Translations under genes and position numbers: made by a program
DNA from: Chrysoperla carnea
Taxonomy: Eukaryota; Arthropoda; Insecta; Neuroptera; Chrysopidae
Assembly: GCF_905475395.1 (NCBI RefSeq)
Contig: NC_058338.1
Span: 98,255,435 to 98,319,434 of the forward strand
Direction: 5' to 3'
Length of the DNA: 64,000 nt
Shown: positions 45,835 to 58,247 of the stretch, piece by piece
Layout of the letters: every line of letters begins with the position of its first letter
Numbering within the stretch: the stretch's first letter is position 1
The notes under the pieces: generated by a model
The model's database searches: none
What the model was told of the DNA's origin: nothing
The model's input: the letters and a program-made list of their open reading frames with translations, nothing else

Positions 45835-47470
45835 TTATACCATGTATATATGAAATATACATAGTATATTAAGTTTCGTCCCAAGTTTGTAACGCTTAAA
45901 AATATTGATGCTACGAAAAAAATTTTGGTATAGGTGTTCATAGAATCACCTAATTAATCCATTTCCGGTTGTCCGTCCGTCCGTCAGTCCGTCTGTGGAC
46001 ACGATAACTCAAAAACGAAAAAAGATATCGAGCTGATTTTTACAGCGTACTCAGGACGTAAAAAGTGAGGTCAAGTTCGTAAATGAGCATCATAGGCCAA
46101 TTGGGTCTTGGGTCCGTAGGACCCATCTTGTAAACCGTTAGAGATAGAACAAAAGTTTAAATATAAAAAATGTTCCTTATCAAAAATTAAAAAACTTTTG
46201 TTTGAAACATTTTTTTGTAAACATCACTGTTTACCCACGAGGGCGTTAATTAGGTGCAAATTTTATAGTATGTATTAATATAGGAATATCAGTTGTATGT
46301 GTGTGTGTGTATTTAAAAGTGAATATCTTTTGTTATTTACGTGACGTCAAAAAAACAAACGATTGCGCATCAACACTATGTATTATAGTACCTATGTATT
46401 AATATGGGATTATCAGTTATATATGTGTAACATGTATGTTTGTGTAATGTGACAGAGTAATCAACACTGTCTATACATGGTATTTCAACAATTAACTCAG
46501 TCAATTGTTTGTTTTCACTTGTTTTAATTTTAACTTTAATATTTTCTGAAAAATCCACATGTACAATTTTACGTGTTTTTTGTGATAAAGAAAGAAAATT
46601 GTACGCCCGATTACTTTGGACAAGACTATTTTTTCTCATAAATGTAAAGCTTTCCAGTAAATTACAAATTGTTTTCAATGTTGGAAAACCGTTAATTTTT
46701 CTGAAATGTTGCTTTTTTTCTGTACATATGAAAATTATTATTATATAAATAGAAAAGCTTAAACTGAGGCATAGGCATTGCTGCCTCCAGAACTTCAGTA
46801 AATCATATGAAATTGCATCTAATTTCATGGGAATACAATGATAGCATCATGTACACTGCAGAAAACCTAACCTCTCTACACTAATATGATATACCACATA
46901 CAGATGATGGAACATAGCGTATAAAAATTATATTAAGTTCAGTCCCAAATTTGTCACGCTTAAAAATATGCTATAAAAAAAATTTGGTATAGGTGTTCAT
47001 AAAATCACCTACTTAGTCCATTCCCGGTTGCCCGTCTTTCCCTCTGTCAATGGAAAGTGATATCAACATTATATTTTATAGCGTGCTCAGTCCGCAAAGA
47101 GTAACTTTGAATTCGAAATGAGTAACCTAAGTCAATGGGGCCTTGTAACGTTAGAGATAAAACAACCTCTATTTGAAACATTGTTTCGTAAACATCTCTG
47201 TGTAACCGTAGGACAAAAAAAATTAAAATATACAGGTAGCTTCAGCACATTTAGAACATTCACGAAAAAAAAAAATAATTAAAAGGCTTTCGAAAATTTT
47301 CCAAACCAATTTAATGGAGGTCGAAAGACAGCTCTAATATTGTGTTGGTTTTGTTAACTCTTCTAATTTATTAAAAATAATGCAAGTAGTGACATTCATC
47401 ACTTTCTATATAAGGTATTTCAACAATTAACTTAGTCAATTGTTTGTTTTCAGTTGTTTTTATTTAATTT
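45835..47470 (+). repeat. Two repeat A copies in the same orientation
   Basis: 45835-46525 is a nearly full copy ending TGTTTGTTTTCACTTGTTTT. 46925-47462 is a diverged second copy (CAATTGTTTGTTTTCAGTTG at its end). The longer frames here, at 46376-46828 and 46509-46748, are chance readings of repeat sequence. Confidence 0.75.
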
Positions 47471-47679
47471 AAAAACCAACCAAATAATATAATCGCATTC
47501 TTTTATCTAATTAGTATGAACGACTTCGATGTTTTCTTGAAAAATCCATTTTTATTAAAAATAATAATAATTTTAAATTATATGAACAAACTTATTCTTA
47601 AGTATATTAACTTTTGTAGACTTTAAAGAACATTAAGGACATTAGAATATATTATATCGATTACTAAAATCAATACTTG

Positions 47680-48175
47680 AGCATCCTGTATCACTACATA
47701 GTACCTATAAAACAAAGTCGCTTTCTCTGCCCCTATGTCCCTTTGTATGCTTAAATCTTTGAAACTACGCAACGGATTTTGATACGGTTTTTTTTTAATA
47801 GATAGAGTGATTCAAGAGGATGGTTTATATGTATAATAACATCCATTAAATAGTGGAGAAGTACTGCTATTTTTGTGGTTTCTAATGTGATGTCGTAAAT
47901 AATTACATTTTTTCCGCATACATTGCAAACAGCAGGAAATCTTCATGGTATAGGGAAAGGGGGATTGTTTTACTCCAAATTTAACGCGTGCGGGCCACGG
48001 GCAGTAATGAATAAATCAAAACTACTGGATCGATTTTAATCACATAGGCTATATATTTTATACCCGTGCGAAGCCAGAGCGGGCCGCTATGTTTTTATAT
48101 ACAACGTTCGCAGTTTTTCTGAAGTGTATTTAGTATCAGCATTGCACCCGTGCGAAGCCGGGGCGGGTCGCTAGT
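47680..48175 (-). repeat. Conserved insect interspersed repeat, inverted
   Basis: CAAAGTCGCTTTCTCTGCCC and GAAACTACGCAACGGATTTT are the inverse of 2900-3000; the far end CGTGCGAAGCCGGGGCGGGT is the familiar 'gtg cga agc cgg ggc' opening of many arthropod repeats. Confidence 0.65.
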
Positions 48176-48397
48176 TATGTATAAGAATAAAAAGTTGGTT
48201 TTTCCAATATTAAAAATAAATGTTCAGCAATGATCATGTTTACCATATGTTTATTGTTCAAAGTATAATATACCGCCTAATTTATTTTTAATCCTGTATT
48301 ATATATATAAAAATAAAAAGTGTTTTTTTTCTAATATTAAAGTGTTTACCACCGATACCGACACATTATACCGATATACCTGCTTATTTATTTTTAA

Positions 48398-48908
48398 GGT
48401 AGTTGAGTTGTTTTATAAAAAATGTTAAGAAATCTTCAAAACTTTTAATATAATTAATTAAGAGCCTAATACACACGCTGTTAGTTAAAGACAATTTATC
48501 GCGCTGCTTACATGAGATAATTACAGTTAAAAATGACATTTTTTTACACACGTAGTATAGGAGAAGCGTATGAAAATGGCAATCTTCTTAATTTTTTTCA
48601 GTAAAGGAGAGTTACTGTTTGGACAAAAACTAATATTTAGAACAATTAAAAATAAAACATAAAATTATTCATCGTTTACTTTTCCTAAAATATTAAATTA
48701 AATATTACATTTAGAGAATAATTTTTAATGGAGGGGTTTATGTGTTTATTAATTGTATTGTCTTTGAATGTATTGTATTTGATTGTCGTACTACTGTAAT
48801 CAGTAAAACAACATAGTTATTTGCAGTGTATTTGGATAGGTATGTATATACGTATAGAATGAGTAATGAGGTAATAATTTGATACTAGATTATAGCGAAA
48901 GAACTACC
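48398..48908. mobile_element. TTAA-target element, GGTAGTT family, 511 bp
   Basis: TTAA at 48394-48397 and 48909-48912; ends GGTAGTTGAGTTG and, inverted, GGTAGTTCTTTCG. Non-coding. Nested inside the 18.6-kb element. Confidence 0.8.
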
Positions 48909-49325
48909 TTAAACTAATGTACTTATTTGAAGTGATATATCATTGTTATTAATGCAAATTCTATCAAGAAAACAAACTATTTTGGTCAATTTTACTAAGT
49001 AACCATCGTATGTTGTACACAGGGTGTCATCCCAGTCACAAAATATCTTTTATTTAAAAACTTTTTTTTTTTTTTAATATTGTAAATTTATTAGCCTGTT
49101 TTTCATAGTTTTTATGATTTTAAATATGAATTATAATAATATTCGATTTTTTAAATATTACAATTTTTTGTGAAAAGAATTTTTTTAACGATCCAAAGAT
49201 TATTAATTTACTGAAAAAAAATATTTATGTCACTCCTCAGTAACATAAATATTTTTCTGCCCCAGCTACAGATACATCCAATTTATGTAGACCCGAAGGT
49301 TGCGTGTGAACTCTATTTTTTAAAA

Positions 49326-49985
49326 GAGAACAAGTGAAAACAAACAATTGACTGAGTTAATTGTTGAAATACCATGTATAGGCAGTGTTGATAACTCTGT
49401 CACATTTCACATACATACATATCTGACATATTTAACTCATATTCTCATATAATGCGCAAGTGTTGATGCGCAATCGTTTGTTTTTTTTGACGTCATGTAA
49501 ATAACAAAAGATATTCACTTTGATATTCCTATATTAATACATACTATAAAATTTGTACCTAATTAACGCCCTCGTGGGTAAACAGTGATGTTTACAAAAA
49601 AATGTTTCAAACAAAAGTTGTTTATTTTTTTGTAAGGAACATTTTTTACATTTAAACTTTTATTCTATCTCTAACGGTTTACAAGATGGGTACTACGGAC
49701 CCATGACCCAATTGACCCATGTTGCTCATTTACGAACTTGACCTCACTTTTTACGTCCTAAGCACGCTGTAAAAATTTCAGCTTGATATCTCTTTTCGTT
49801 TTTGAGTAATCGTGACCACAGACGGACGGACGGCCGGACGGACGGACAACCGGAAATGGATTAATTAGGTGATTTTATGAACACCTATACCAATTTTTTT
49901 TTTGTAGCATAAATATTTTTAGGCGTTACAAACTTGGGACTAAACTTATAATACTATGTATATTTCATATATACATGGTATAATT
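49326..49985 (-). repeat. Repeat A copy, nearly full length
   Basis: From AACAAGTGAAAACAAACAAT to ATATACATGGTATAAT, about 660 bases, with all the marker blocks in order. The short hydrophobic frame is broken here by an indel after ATGAACACCTATACC. Confidence 0.85.
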
Positions 49986-50090
49986 ACTAAGCCAGCTTAT
50001 TAACTTTGGTTTTAAAAAAGCGTGTACCCGTATACTTTGAATCTTAAAAAAAGATGACAAATATGATTTATGTATGAAAAATGAATTTAA

Positions 50091-50729
50091 GGATGTATGA
50101 GCATGGTAGTGGGGGCACAAATTTAAAAATAGATATTTTCAATTTTGATGATAAATTTATATTATTACTTGACGATATAAGACCAAAAGTAAGAATAAAA
50201 TTTTTCGATATCTGGCTTAATTTTCAAAATATCGAAAATTGAAAATTTTGTTTAATTATGTAGCTTTCGATATTTCGAAAACCAAGACACATATCAAAAA
50301 ATTTTATTCTTATTTTTCGTCTACATTCATGAAGTTATAACAAAATTCATCATCAAAATTGAAAATAAGATAAAAATAATTTCAACTCTTAATCTACCCT
50401 GCTCTTACATCCCTTATATGGACGGTGACACTTAGTTTTTTTCTTTTCTAATTCATTGCTAATATGTTTACTTTCTATTAAAAAGTTTTTTTTAAATTTG
50501 TTTTCATTCATTCCAAATGAAAATTATCAAAAGCTTCCAAAATATGTTGTTTTTTGAGATTCCTCCATAAGAGCCAATGTATTTTATATCGATTTTTAAT
50601 GACTTTTTTCTTAAAAATTTGCACGGTTACCTAAGCTGAAATTTTAACCACATATTCTTTGAGTAAAAGACTACCTACAAACAAATTTTGAGCCTTTAAA
50701 GCAAACATTGTTGTCATGCTCATACATCC
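50091..50729. mobile_element. TTAA-target element, GGATGTATGAGC family, copy 1 (639 bp)
   Basis: TTAA at 50087-50090 and 50730-50733; ends GGATGTATGAGCATG and its inverse CATGCTCATACATCC. Very similar to the copy at 51314-51952, which has the same length. No open frame. Confidence 0.9.
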
Positions 50730-51313
50730 TTAACAAAGGTGTCCCACAAATCAAGATCGCATTGAGTTTTTTTCCATTCTTAAAACAAATGTGTCGCGTA
50801 TTATATGTAAAACGATATAATAATATTATCGTATTATTTTTTTTAATATATGATTAATATTAACGCTTTTGATATTTTCTTGAAAGACTTCATTTTCATT
50901 AAAAATAATTAAAATTTTTAATGAATTGAACGAACTTAGCCTTTAGTAATGGTATTGAACTGCATCTGATACTACAAATACTTACAAGAAATACTTATGT
51001 TGCCACCCTGTATAATATAAAAAATAAAATATTGGAATTTCCATAAATTTAACTAAAGTGTAAGTAGGTACATAATTATGTATAGTTTATGATTAAAAAT
51101 ATAAAAATTAGGATACCAGACTAGGAAATAATTTTATTTTTATTTTTTTATTACCAGGATAGATACAATAAAATGGATTATGTATGTATGTACCTACGTA
51201 TTGAATACATACATACATACCGCGTAGTATGCCCGATAAAGAGGAAAATAATCATCTGTGTAAGGAATCGTAATGTATCTATTCTATATTTTTTTTCATT
51301 CATATATTTTTAA

Positions 51314-51952
51314 GAATGTATGAGCGAGAGCGTGGGGGTAAAAATTTAAAAATAGATTTTTTCAATTTTGATGACAAATTTATATTATTACTTGACGATA
51401 TAAGACGAAAAGTAAGAATAAAATTTTTCGATATCTGGCTTAATTTTCAAAATATCGAAAATTGAAAATTTTGTTTAATTATGTAGCTTTCGATATTTCG
51501 AAAACCAAGACACATATCGAAAAATTTTATTTTTATTTTTCGTCTACATTCATGTAGTTATAACAAAATTCATCATCAAAGTTGAAAATAAGATAAAAAT
51601 AATTTTAACCCTTAATCTACCCTGCTCTTACATCCCTTATATGAACGGTGACACTTAGTTTTTTTCTTTTCTAATTCATTGCTAATATGTTTACTTTCTA
51701 TTAAAAGATTTTATTTTAATTTGTTTTCATTCATTCCAAATGAAAATTATCAAAAACTTCCAAAATATGTCGTTTTTTGAGATTCCTCCATAAGAGCCAA
51801 TGTATTTTATATCGATTTTTAATGACTTTTTTCTTAAAAATTTGCCCGGTTACCTATGCTGAAACTTTAACCACATATTCTTTGAGTAAAAGACTACCTA
51901 CAAACAAATTTTGAGCCTTTAAATCAAACATTGTTGTCATGCTCATACATCC
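51314..51952. mobile_element. TTAA-target element, GGATGTATGAGC family, copy 2 (639 bp)
   Basis: TTAA at 51310-51313 and 51953-51956; left end GAATGTATGAGCGAG, right end CATGCTCATACATCC. Same orientation as copy 1, 585 bases away. Confidence 0.9.
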
Positions 51953-52724
51953 TTAAGTGATAACCTTTGTAAATATTCTATCCATCATATACAGACTGTT
52001 CACGAAAATTTACATTTTTTTATGTAGAAACTCTTCTTTTTTCTTTTTATATTGTACATTGGCCCAATCTGTTTTTAAATATTTTTTATGACTTTAAATA
52101 CTAATTATAATAATATTCGATTTTCTATAAATTAAAATGAACTACAGTTTCTTCAAATGATAAGCTAATAAAAATTTTTATATGATTTTAACAATTTTAT
52201 TAATGGTCCAAAACAATTTTAACAAATTTAATAATGGTCCAAAAGTAATAATTAATAAAAAAATTTAAAAAAAAATGCCATAGGGAGCATGATTTCAAGG
52301 AGTATCCACATTTAATTTTAGTAAATCCGAAGGTTACATGTGAACCCTATATTTTAAGGGAGAGTTATTAAGCCAATTTATTAGTTTTGGCTATAGAAAT
52401 AGCGTGTATTCGAAGCCTTTAAATCTTTACCAAAGATAAAAAATATGATATATGCATTTAACATATATGTATTCACATTGACTTATTCCCATTCTTAAAA
52501 AAATGATGTTGATATTTTCTTAAAAGACTTCATTTTAATTACAAAGATTTAAAATTTTTAATTATCTTAACCAAGTTAGCCTTTGGCATATTAACGGCAT
52601 CGAACTATACTTGAGTAAGCCTCGATAAAACAACTCAAGTATAGATCTGAAGACTTTTAATAACGAATAGTAATATAATTCATCCTGTATATAAAATAGT
52701 TTTGGGGTTTTTAAAAAAAATATA

Positions 52725-53328
52725 CAGTGTGTTCATTTTAAAAGTATTCACCCTTAATAACTTAAGTGTTGACATAATGTGATTATTGTTTTTAATGAAA
52801 ACACGTCGATTTAGATGTATATCGAGGGGGAAGTTCGAAAATGGTAGCTAGGGAATTGTAAGTTTCATTTTTTCAACCTTAGCTACCCCAACTTTGAAAT
52901 TTCAAATGGCACCCCGTGATACCTCATTTGAAAAGGCATAAAATTCTCGCCTCAACCATGACAAAAAAATAAAATAAAATAAACAAAATGAATCGATTGT
53001 TTCTATAGATAGACTACACAGAAAATGGAATTCGTACCTAACTTCTTCTGAGAAGTCTATCTTAAGAACCAATAGATCGATTTAATTTTTGTTGTCATAG
53101 TTGAATACCGAATTTTACACCTTTCAAATAATGTGAAGACAAGGTAGAAGTTACCATTCTAAATTTTAAAGATGAAGTAGATAGGGGTGAAGGAATAAAA
53201 CCTATAATTCTCTAGCTATCATTTTTTAATTTCCCTCTGGCTATCAAATCGACGTGTTTTCATTCAAAAACGTAATAACATCAAATCAATAGCTATTAAG
53301 GGTTGATACATTTGAAATAAACACACTG
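52725..53328. mobile_element. Mariner/Tc1-like MITE, about 604 bp
   Basis: TA-flanked ends CAGTGTGTTCATTTTAAAAG and, inverted, CAGTGTGTTTATTTCAAATG, continuing with ACCCTTAATA on both sides. TA targets and CAGTGTG-type ends fit Tc1/mariner. No transposase frame. Confidence 0.75.
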
Positions 53329-53439
53329 TATATTTAGCAATTCAAAAAAACATCCTTTATCCCTTTTTAATTGTAAAAAATATTTTTTTTTCTATTTATT
53401 TTTGACACTGATCACAGGTAGTTTTATCAGTATTTAAAT

Positions 53440-53572
53440 CTCAGCATTTATCTTAGATATATCATTAAGTACTCAAGATTAGATTAGTACACTTGTATTG
53501 AATTTATTTTGTAAAAGTGAATAATTGATTTTAGTTAAAGTGAAAGTGAATTTATTAAAATTTAAGAATCAA
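53440..53572 (+). other. G3 non-coding first exon (start approximate)
   Basis: A strong donor ATCAA|GTAAGTAAT at 53573 follows a stretch without repeats (GTGAAAGTGAATTTATT). The next acceptor, 55626-55627, falls one base before the G3 start codon, so this is most simply a 5' untranslated exon. Joined, the start context becomes CAAAATGG, a good one. The transcription start is a guess; TCAGTATTT at 53425 is a possible initiator. Confidence 0.5.
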
Positions 53573-53721
53573 GTAAGTAATATTCCTTTAAATGTAATTC
53601 ATATAATAATATTTTTTAAGAAACAGTACTAATTGTTTTGACTAAACGATTTACTAAAAATTTATTTTTTCGTGATATTAATATTTTATAATTTTGATAA
53701 ATATTTTAAAATATATAATCC

Positions 53722-55026
53722 AGGAGGAATCGGCGCATGAGTACCGAAAACTATTCCACCTCAATTTTTTTTATGCGATCCTCTTCAGCCTTCCTAATGA
53801 TATAAATGCATGTTGCCATGGCGCAACCCGGTGCCATATTGTTTAAACCGAAATTGTTTAAACAAGTGCAAGGAATTGTTATTTTCCAACCGGACAATTT
53901 TTTTTATATTCTTTATTGAAATACCAATAAAAAAGGTCCTACTTAATATTTTTAATATTTTTAAAGATATGAATTTTTAAAGGTTCGAAAAATCTCAAAA
54001 TTGGGTACTTTCGACCCATGAAAAATATATTTTAAAAAAAACATAATGTCTAAATAATATTTTTTTTAAATTCTCTATAAAATAGTTAATAATATGGTTA
54101 ATAGAGATTTAAAAAAATTTCATTGTTTATATCTTTTTTTTTAATTGTTAATTTCGCGCGCTCACAAGGAATTTTAACAATAACTTTTGAAATATAAATT
54201 TTAAGATAATTGGTTTTTTGAGAAAATTTTATTGGCCTAATAACTAGGCCAGTGTCAATAACTGGGTCTTTTACTTTAATTTCCGTTTTAATAACAAAAA
54301 AGTAATATAAACTGATAAAAAAGTAATTTTAATAACATGTTCCAATTTATGCTTAAATAACTTTTGAAAAATTGATTTCAGAAAAAAATTTATTAAAAAC
54401 AAATTGTAGACAATTTAATTATTAATAACATTGCTCTCCTTAACAATCTTGATAAAGTTGATAGTTTTTAAGATAAATGATAAATAATGATTCAAGACAC
54501 AGAGAGGTCGATGCAACGCATAAGTCAGAGAGAGAAAGCGATACTTAAAGGTACGCGACGCATACTTGTTAGCGCGCGAAATTAACAATAAAAAAAATAA
54601 TATAAACAATGAAATTTTTTTAAATCTCTATTAACAATATTAATAACTATCGTATAGAGAATTAAAAAAAAAAAATATTACTTAGACATTATGTTTTTTT
54701 TAAATATATTTTTCATGGGTCGAAAGTACCCAAATTTGAGATTTTTCGACCCTTTAAAAATTAATATCTTTAAAAATATTAACTTTATCGTGAAAAGTCA
54801 TAGGACCTTTTTTACTGGTATTTCAATAAAGAATATAAAAAAAATTTGTCCGGTTGAAAAATAACAATTCCTTGCAATTGTTTAAACAATTTCGGTTTAA
54901 ACAATATTGCGCCGGGTTGCGCCATGGCAACATGCATTTATATCATTAGGAGGGCAATTTGAAGAGGATCGCATAAAAAAAATTGAGGTGGAATAATTTT
55001 CGGTACTCATGCGCCGATTCCTCCTG
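53722..55026. mobile_element. Foldback element of 1.3 kb in G3 intron 1
   Basis: Ends CCAGGAGGAATCGGCGCATG and, inverted, CCAGGAGGAATCGGCGCATG, identical over at least 20 bases. The arms of about 440 bp are 53722-54165 and 54570-55026. The loop 54166-54569 contains the region around GTTAGCGCGCG. Non-coding. Confidence 0.85.
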
Positions 55027-55628
55027 GACTAATACCTAAAATTTTAATGAAACGGGTTCTCAGTATATATTTGTAATATTATCAGAAATAAAAGTGCGTA
55101 TTAACGATATTTTTATTTTGGCTATGTTATAATAACGGTAGAATATGATAATTTCAAAATTCCCTTACAGTCGGGTTTCTTGGTACAGGGTTTTGAAATT
55201 TTATAAAAAAAGGATATTTTTGTGAATTGTGTCATAACGCTCATTGAAAAAAATTATAAATTTTTTTTTGAAATTAAAAAATTTTTTTTTTATTGAGTTA
55301 AGATAAATTACGAAAAAGGGCGATAAGTTTGCAATATTTTAAAGTAAATGGCAATATTTCTAATAAAATCCTTTCTACAACTCCATGTACCTAGATTAAA
55401 ACGCTTCCCCGTCTAAAACTGTTTTGAGAAATTGTCATTATTTTGACTTAATGGAACAAATAATGGAGTTCTGCTGAATTATAGCCTAGATCATAGTGGA
55501 CGTTCAAAATACCAGAATACAAAGGCATATTTTTATATTCCATTTTAACTTTTTTTTTTCGATACTAAAAAATTAAATGTCCATATGCAGAATAGTCTTT
55601 AAAATACGTCAATTTTTTTTTTTTTAGA

Positions 55629-55749
55629 ATGGACAGTGAAATGAATCAAGTGGAAAAAGTTCCCACTGTATTTGCGACAACATTACGAGCAAGTGCGGAG
55701 CTGTTTGAGTCAAAAGTATTCAACTTTGTGCCGCCACAAAATGTGGAGT
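55629..55749 (+). CDS. G3 coding exon 1
   Basis: The ATG sits one base after the acceptor TTTTTTAG. Forty codons plus one base (MDSEMNQVEKVPTVF...FVPPQNVE) end at donor GGAGT|GTGAGTA, phase 1. This N-terminus shows no motif I recognise. The whole G3 protein is 154 aa (121 + 84 + 260 coding bases), and all intron phases agree. Confidence 0.8.
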
Positions 55750-57828
55750 GTGAGTATTTTTTTAAATATATGAACAAACTTAGATGCAAAGTAATTATTC
55801 AAGGAAAATTTTTTTAATACAAAATTTATCATATTTTCAAACAGTCGTGTCTCTGCGTAAAACCATCGTATTTCGAATCGCAATAGCACCTTTGAGAACT
55901 TGTACTTTCTAGTTTCGGAATCTATTGCTCCAAAATATATGTCCCTTGCCTCTTTGCACGAAAGGTTGAATGGATGACAAATGTTATCCCTAAATTTTGT
56001 ATATAGTTTAGAAGAGTACCAAAATTTAAAACATTATTTTACTACAAATTTGTTTAGTCCACTCGAAAGCTTGTTTATTTTTGATTAAAATGAGGAACAA
56101 AAAATTTTCGTACGACCTTTGGGACTAAATATTAACTTTCTAAGCAAAATTTGCACTTCTGGGTTTAAAATCCTGTAGCTTTTAATCATCGTTCTGAAAT
56201 TTTTTAAATATAGTTCGTAAGCAGAAACTACCTACTTTAAAACTCTGGTAAATGATTTGTAAAAAAAATGATGATTTATAACAAATTTTATCACTCTAGC
56301 ATTTTTCGTTTTTAAAACATGCCAAAAAACGGAATATTTTCATACTTATATGCGTTTTTTCACCTGGTCACCATTTTATAAAAAAAGGCTTTATTTAAAA
56401 TCTTATTATGTTTGTTATTATGTAGAAATGCAAAAAAACTTTTATCACCCTTTGCCGCTTTTTTTCGGAGGATTTTAAAGGGCAAAAATTGTAAATGCAT
56501 AACAAATTTTAAAATTTCTTTTAAAAAAAAATTTGTTAAGACTGAAAAGTTAGTTTATTTTTCTTAAAAGTGAATTATTAAACAATGCCATCCGATTTAT
56601 TTGTATCAAGATATTCACATTCCAAGCTTCGAACGTAATAATTTTTTTTATTAAAATTTTGAATAAACTTACCAGCATATTTTTTGTATGGTTGGAGTGT
56701 TTCTGTGTATTAACAATGTTGTGTTTAAAATATGAAAAAATTCTATTAGTGGCATGTTTTAAAAAAGAAAAAAATTTTAATGCTATGATTATTTCAAAAG
56801 ATTCAGAATTGAAACACAAAAGTGTCCGTTTTGCTTAAAAATCGAATATCTTGGTCCAAAAAGCTCGTACAGATTTTGTATACTTCATTAAAAAAAAATC
56901 TTTCGAGTGGACTTAACAAATTTGTTGTAAAATAATTTTTAATAATTAAATTTGTTGTAAAGTAATTTTGGTACGTTTCTAATCTTTATATAAAATTTAG
57001 GGATAACATTTCTCAACTTTTCAATAATCTTTTTAATATATTCCAAAACCATTACTTAACGTTAACGTTTTTTTATAAAATTATGGTAAAACATGGGTTA
57101 AAAATTTAGGTTCTGTATATTAATATTTATAACAGATTTTCGATAACTCGAACTTCGTAAAGTCGAAATCGTCAAAAAGACGATTTATTGAGAAAAATAG
57201 GTAACATTAAAAAAGCTAGGTATATAGTAATTTGGTTAAAAATGAGTGTAAATTTATTCATTACGATACAGCGATTATGAACGATTAGTATTTATGAGTG
57301 AGAATAGTATTTATTATTTCACGAGGGTTGTTAAATTCAATTTTCTGTTAATACAAATCTTGTATAGAACTCGAACGTAACCACATATGTTATTTCATGC
57401 ACTCCTCTTAGACTGATGCCGTTACTTTTTTGGGATTAACTTATTTTAAACAGGCAAGGGCCGGTGCAAAAATTTAGTTTTCTTCAATCTTAAATTTTGA
57501 AGATATTAAAATTTGACATAAGCACACATTTTTTGGTGGACAAACCGTTGCCTAACGAATGGCATTTTCATTTTGTATAAATTTCACATTTGGGGGTACT
57601 GAAGAAAGTTATTATTTCCTCATAACTTAAAATCGAACGGTGAGGAAATAAAAATTTTTTTGTGTACAGACGTGAGCAAATAATTTTCTAACGAATGACA
57701 TCTGCATTTAAAAAAATTGGCATTTTTTGGTGCTCATGTAAAAATTTTTATTTGTGTCAAAAGGGTGGGTAAACGAAAACTTTGGGTGGAGATTAATAAT
57801 ATTACTTAAAAATATTTTATTTTTACAG
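55750..57828. other. G3 intron 2 with a decayed foldback
   Basis: 55965-56110 and 56880-57020 are loosely inverted copies (ATGTTATCCCTAAATTTTGT against AAAATTTAGGGATAACATTT; GTCCACTCGAAAG against CTTTCGAGTGGAC), so an element of about 1.05 kb lies in this intron. 57020-57828 shows nothing else. Confidence 0.6.
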
Positions 57829-57912
57829 CACAAAAACAAACAGAGACTGTGCCTGCGAACGAAAAAAACAACTCCCAGGACAGTATCGAAGAGCTCAAAG
57901 AAAAACTAAAAG
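57829..57912 (+). CDS. G3 coding exon 2: coiled-coil segment
   Basis: Acceptor TTTTTACAG at 57820-57828; CA completes Ser. Encodes a polar linker then SIEELKEKLK, which joins DLENQLARRN of the next exon into a heptad-like Leu pattern, a short coiled coil for dimerisation. Donor AAAAG|GTGAGAA at 57913, phase 1. Confidence 0.85.
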
Positions 57913-57987
57913 GTGAGAATTATTTTTATTAATTGTCTGACTTATGATAAATTCCATTGACTAATTACAATAAATTTAATTTTCCAG

Positions 57988-58247
57988 ATCTGGAAAATCA
58001 ATTGGCGCGAAGAAATACTTCACGCGGTCGTGGTAGAAGAAATGGCCGAAAGCGTAGACGGGTTAATAACGGAGTCCGCGGTGAGCGTGGTGGCCAAGAA
58101 GGGCGCGGTGGCAACAGAGGCCACGGTGGCAACAGAGGCCGCGGTGGCAACAGAGGTCGCGGTGGACATGGTGGGCATGATGGCTATGAAGGCTATGGTG
58201 GGCATCCGTACGTTGTCATGTACGGACCTAGATTCTTCTTTAAATAA
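57988..58247 (+). CDS. G3 last exon: Arg-Gly-rich (RGG-type) tail
   Basis: Acceptor TTTTCCAG at 57980-57987. After DLENQLARRN comes a basic SRGRGRRNGRKRRR stretch, then four or five tandem units of GGNRGRG/GGNRGHG type (58105-58165, an 18-bp minisatellite), then GHGGHDGYEGYGGH and the end MYGPRFFFK. RGG tails bind RNA and are arginine-methylation targets in proteins such as fibrillarin and Gar1; G3 has no such catalytic domain. The stop TAA (58245-58247) overlaps an AATAAA signal, so the 3' untranslated region may be very short. G3 lies wholly within the 18.6-kb element and is its only recognisable gene. Confidence 0.85.

Noticed and set aside
46376..46828. 150-codon frame on the minus strand
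   Set aside because: Falls across the end of a repeat A copy and adjacent AT-rich sequence; starts and stops inside repeats, with no domain.
58020..58205. Ala/Thr-rich frame opposite the G3 tail
   Set aside because: Antisense shadow of the Arg-Gly repeats.
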